64,000 nucleotides of DNA from contig NC_073303.1 of assembly GCF_027595985.1 (NCBI RefSeq), positions 366,037,636 through 366,101,635 on the forward strand. The letters are read 5' to 3'. Origin of the DNA: Sorex araneus (taxonomy: Eukaryota; Chordata; Mammalia; Eulipotyphla; Soricidae). The position numbers were made by a program, and so were the translations under genes. The notes under the pieces were generated by a model that was not told where the DNA came from, made no database searches, and saw only the letters and a program-made list of their open reading frames with translations. Shown here one piece after another: positions 60,290-64,000 of this stretch; positions within the stretch are counted from its first letter, which is position 1, and the number at the start of each line of letters is the position of its first letter.

Positions 60290-60733
60290 ACTCGATTCGA
60301 ATCCGGAGGGAATTTAATGAAGCGGGAAGTGAGGATGAGGGGGAGCCGGCCAGGCGGCCTGTGTTCCACACACCGGCAGCGGCCTTGACCGCAGGAAGGA
60401 GTTCGGGTCTCGTGGTTCCATAGGCGGCAGGACGAGTCTAGAAACCTCGGGAGAGGAGCAGGGGTGGGGAGGGCGGGTGGGGGCAGCTCTGCTCGGCAGG
60501 CGCCCACATCCCATCGCGGGGCCAGGCGCTAACGGGGCGCGCGCGGGAACGGGGGGCGGTTGGGCGAAGGCCAAGTGGGGGGCGCCTCCTGGAGTCTGGC
60601 GGCAGGGCCTGCCCCACGCCCCGGGGGTGCAGATCGAGGGGACAGGCGCGGAGCCAGGACCACCGCTGGGGAGCACAGGTGGGCCCAAGCGCCTGCGCAG
60701 TGTGGCCGGCAGGGGGCGCTGCGCCCCGGGCCC
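60290..60733 (-). other. ALPK2: ALPK2 3' UTR (inferred)
   Basis: From the stop codon the minus strand runs through GC-rich sequence to ATTAAA at 60318-60313, a common variant poly(A) signal. That gives a 3' UTR of about 0.43 kb. No AATAAA is seen on this strand between the stop and the SINE at 60066-60195. Confidence 0.4.
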
Positions 60734-60941
60734 TCAGGGTTGCTTCTCAGCGGGGCTGCCCGGGGCGGGCTTCCTGGAGGCGGCCTCCACCTTCCCCACA
60801 CCGCAGCTGGGCTTCTTCTGCTTCTGGCTGTGGCTCTGCAGGGACTTCAGCCCCAGCATCTTGCAGTACTTGTTGCACTGGTGCAGCGCCTTGAACTGGT
60901 CGATGAAGGACATGGAACAGTTGCCTTTGAACCCCTTGTAC
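60734..60941 (-). CDS. ALPK2: ALPK2 terminal coding exon
   Basis: On the minus strand the acceptor (ag at 60943-60942 after a pyrimidine tract) opens an exon with one base of a split Gly codon, then 68 codons and TGA at 60736-60734. The start [20 protein letters not shown], with [14 protein letters not shown] after it, is the end of the alpha-kinase domain of alpha-kinase 2, an atypical serine/threonine kinase linked to heart development. The tail (QKQKKPS, then [11 protein letters not shown]) is basic, proline-rich and diverged. The previous exon, expected to end in the IATLARG segment, is not seen up to 64000, so the last intron exceeds 3 kb. Gene order and orientation agree with human. Confidence 0.87.
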
Positions 60942-61629
60942 CTGGGAGTCGGGGAGGAAGGAGAGGGCGTGTCAGGGCGACAAACGGGGTGCTCCCCCCT
61001 CCGCCCCGGGCTTCAGAGACAACTGTACAAGGGAGCGCCAGCGCCCGGGAAACAGGCCCGTTCCCCCGTCCACAAGCACAGCCTACGGCTGATGAAGCAA
61101 AGCCTGAGGCAGGGAGGGCAGGCTGGGGGCTCCACTGAGCACTGAGGGAGGAGTCTCCTTCCCTCCTGGTATTCCGTCCTGCCCTCGTCCTTCCAGCCAT
61201 AAAGACTCTGACCGTAGCACGGACCAGCCCCCACCCCCGGCCCCGAGGCCTCCTGTTCTGAGGGGCTCTGAGCCGAGGCCAGGGCACGGCCGTGGGTCCC
61301 CCTCGCGGGGCCGGGACGCCTGGCCACTCTGGGTGCCAGAGGCTGGTGGCGTCAGCCCTGGCAGCTGGCGAAAATGCCAAGAGCTGCCTTCGGGCGTCCC
61401 TGCCGGGCACCTGCCTCACGCCCCGACTGCCAGATGGAGCGGGTGCGGCTGCCTTCCAGGGCGGGTGTGGAAAGCGGGAGTGGAGGAGGGCCAAGCGCCT
61501 GCCCCTCCCCGCGCCCCTGAGGCTGGTCCCTGGAGCCCGGCACCAGGGACACGCAAGAAGGTCGAGCTGCCCGTGGGGAGGCCCCTGGGAGGTCAGCAAC
61601 CTGCCCACACTGCCTTCGTTCCCTCAGGC
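60942..61629 (-). other. ALPK2 last intron, GC-rich part
   Basis: Unique GC-rich sequence directly 5' (minus strand) of the terminal exon. No further exon was found. Confidence 0.45.
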
Positions 61630-63010
61630 CTAGAGACACCACACACATGGACCACACGCACACATGTGCCACACAATCCCCCCCCGCCCTGTACACACTC
61701 ACCACACACACACATTCACACACACATGTGCCACACAATCCCCCATGCCCTATACACACCACACACACATTCATACACACATGTGCCACACAATCCCTCA
61801 TGCCCTATACACACCACACACATACACACACATGTGCCACACAATCCCTCATGCCCTATACACACCACACACACATTCACACACACATGTGCCACACAAT
61901 CCCTCATGCCCTATACACACTCACCACACACATACATACATTCACACACATGTACCAGACAATACCCCATGCCGTATACACACTCACCACACACATACAC
62001 CACATTCACACACACTCGTGCCACATAATCCCTCATGCCATATACACACTCACCACACACACCACACTCACGCACACATGTACCTTACAATCCTCCATGC
62101 CCTATACACACTCATCACACACATACACACATTCACACATACTTGTGCCACACAATCCCTCATGCCATATACACACTCATCACACACATACACACATTCA
62201 CACACATGTACCATATAATCCCTCATGCTCTATTCATACTCACCACACACATACACCACATTCACACACACTTGTGCCACACAAACTCCTCATGCCATAT
62301 ACATACCACATACATATCACCACATTCACACACACATGTACCACACAATCCCCCCACACCCTATATATATTTACCACATGCATACACCACATTCATGCAC
62401 ATGCATTACATAATCCCCCAGTGACCTATACATGCCACACACATACATCACGTTTCTGCACATACTCACCACATATTTGACACACACCATACATACTCAT
62501 CACACATTTGACACACACACTTTTACTACACATGTTTCCCCCACATTCCCCCACACTCACCACATTCTACCCACTCCACACATACTACACCCATGCACAC
62601 ATACATACTACACATTTCCTCCACAACCTCCTGCACATACCCTGACATACTATATTCATCCACACAAACATCACACATATTCCCTCCACATGCACATACT
62701 CACATACACCGCACATACAGATCACACACATTCTCCTCCATAGACATCCCCTACACATACTTACCACACATTCCACACATACACCACACACACCCCTTAC
62801 ACATCTCCCTACACATACTTCACACTATAACATACAGTCATGCACACATATACCACATGCAGATTCTCACACACTTACCCCATGTATTATTCAGGCTACA
62901 CACGTTCCCCTTGCTGCTACACCTTCCCTTCCACGTATATCACATCCATGCACACACCACACAATATCCTCCAACATGTCACAACCACATGCATGCAAAC
63001 ACCATGTGTG
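61630..63010 (+). repeat. CA-rich compound minisatellite
   Basis: From about 61640 to 62420 a 50-65-bp unit repeats about thirteen times. It contains 'ccacacaatccctcatgccc', 'tatacacac' and a CACACATTCACACA block. Towards 63000 it decays into CA-rich text. The open frames across it are repeat artefacts. Confidence 0.93.
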
Positions 63011-63466
63011 TGCCTGCATCACGCACCCTTCAGACATGCACGCCAAGGGCAGGCCCTGCAGGACTGTGGCACTGACCACTTCCTCCCTCTGACCAGGCAC
63101 CACTTCCTGCCAGACCAGCAAAGGGTTTGACTGGGAGCTGGGCAAGGGCCAAATGGTTGCTCTGGTGCCCCCTGCTGGCTGACTCACAATCACACTGTTC
63201 CCAAGGAAACAGCCGGATGCCTGGGGGTGAAGGCTGGATCCGCACTGTAGCCCACAGCTGGGGTTCGGTTAGGCGATATTTCTAAATCTTCATTCACCGA
63301 ATGTGATACTTTTCCTTCTTCCCCACAGAGGAGGTGTCTAAGTGGCCAGTCCTCTCACAGCAGAAACGTGCCCAGGGTTCACGTTGGGGCTCTGCCCAGA
63401 ACAGAGGATGAGGGGTGACACAGTGCCCTGCCACCGCTGCAAACTCTCGTGCTCAGGTTGCCCGAG
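63011..63466 (-). other. ALPK2 last intron, unique part
   Basis: No exon of the alpha-kinase domain was recognised on the minus strand. Confidence 0.4.
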
Positions 63467-63481
63467 GATAAAAGGGCTCCA

Positions 63482-63660
63482 TGGGGCTGGAGCAATAGCA
63501 CAGCGGGGAGGGCGTTTGCCTTGCATGCGGCCGACCCGGGTTCAATTCCCAGCATCCCACCTGGTCCCCTGAGCACCACCAGGAGTAATTCCTGAGTGCA
63601 GAGCCAGGAGTAACCCCTGTGCATCACCGCATGTGACCCAAAAAGCAAAAAAAAAAAAAA
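63482..63660 (+). mobile_element. Young shrew SINE with TSD
   Basis: Near-consensus plus copy. The target duplication gat[a/g]aaagggctcca lies at 63467-63481 and 63661-63675. Confidence 0.96.
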
Positions 63661-63675
63661 GATGAAAGGGCTCCA

Positions 63676-64000
63676 GACGCAGGTCGGCCCTTTCCGGAGA
63701 GCTGCTGGCTGGCTTCCAGGGGAAAGAGGACGCCTGCTTGGGTCAGACCGACGGGGCGAGTTTCCATGACAGCCAGTGTCAGGACGGGCCCTGGCTTCCC
63801 TCTCCCCCTCAGTGCTCGCGCTGTGGGTTTGTGGGGCCCCCTCACGGCCCGAGGAGACAGCGTCATCGGCACAGCACGCGCAGCACCGCTTGTAAGCAGC
63901 AGTCACTCTGCGCCAAAGCCATGACCGTGGGCCTGAGGCAAGGGCCTGCCCTGCTGCCCCGTCTCCCCAGCCCTGGACTAACTCTGACTGAAGTCACACA
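63676..64000 (-). other. ALPK2 last intron, end of window
   Basis: Unique sequence. No exon was recognised. Confidence 0.4.

Noticed and set aside
60477..61145. 222-codon + strand open frame
   Set aside because: It is the antisense shadow of the ALPK2 terminal exon; the minus strand has the conserved protein and a splice acceptor.
61333..62480. Two long His/Thr-rich open frames
   Set aside because: Translation of the CA-rich compound repeat; all frames are open because of composition.

Overview
This is mammalian nuclear DNA, most likely from a shrew (Soricidae, probably Sorex). About 35 copies of one tRNA-derived SINE are scattered over both strands. It has a glycine/alanine-like pol III head, a 'GTTCAATTCCCAGCATCCCATATGG' type middle and a 'GTGACCCAAAAAGC' + A-rich tail, which I recognise as the Sorex SINE. 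The genes are vertebrate, with canonical GT-AG introns, and their order NEDD4L - MIR122 - ALPK2 is that of human 18q21.

Layout. (1) 1 to about 34.2 kb, + strand: the 3' part of NEDD4L, a HECT-type E3 ubiquitin ligase. Thirteen coding exons encode the last 405 residues, from the middle of the fourth WW domain through the whole HECT domain to the stop codon at 29800. The reading phases join exactly at all twelve introns. A long 3' UTR, probably about 4.4 kb, follows and ends near a second AATAAA at 34165. It is free of SINEs. (2) 34.2-49.7 kb: intergenic DNA with SINEs, an L1-like 3' end, purine tracts and CA repeats. (3) 49777-49860, + strand: a complete pre-miR-122 hairpin, the liver microRNA, with a perfect HNF1-type palindrome about 1.07 kb upstream. 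(4) 49.9-60.3 kb: intergenic DNA with two minisatellites. (5) 60734-60941, minus strand: the last coding exon of ALPK2 (alpha-kinase 2), in tail-to-tail orientation to NEDD4L. A GC-rich segment and a large CA-rich compound repeat (61.6-63.0 kb) lie in its last intron.

The loci are neighbours by ancient synteny, not a pathway. NEDD4L ubiquitinates membrane proteins such as ENaC. miR-122 is a hepatocyte regulator with its own liver promoter. ALPK2 is a muscle/heart-associated atypical kinase. Most of the long open frames in the window come from simple repeats or SINEs and are not genes. I found no sign of a novel multi-gene system. The points most worth a second look are the miR-122 locus and its candidate control sites, the SINE-free NEDD4L 3' UTR, an ETS-motif cluster in the last NEDD4L intron, and several unusual tandem repeats.
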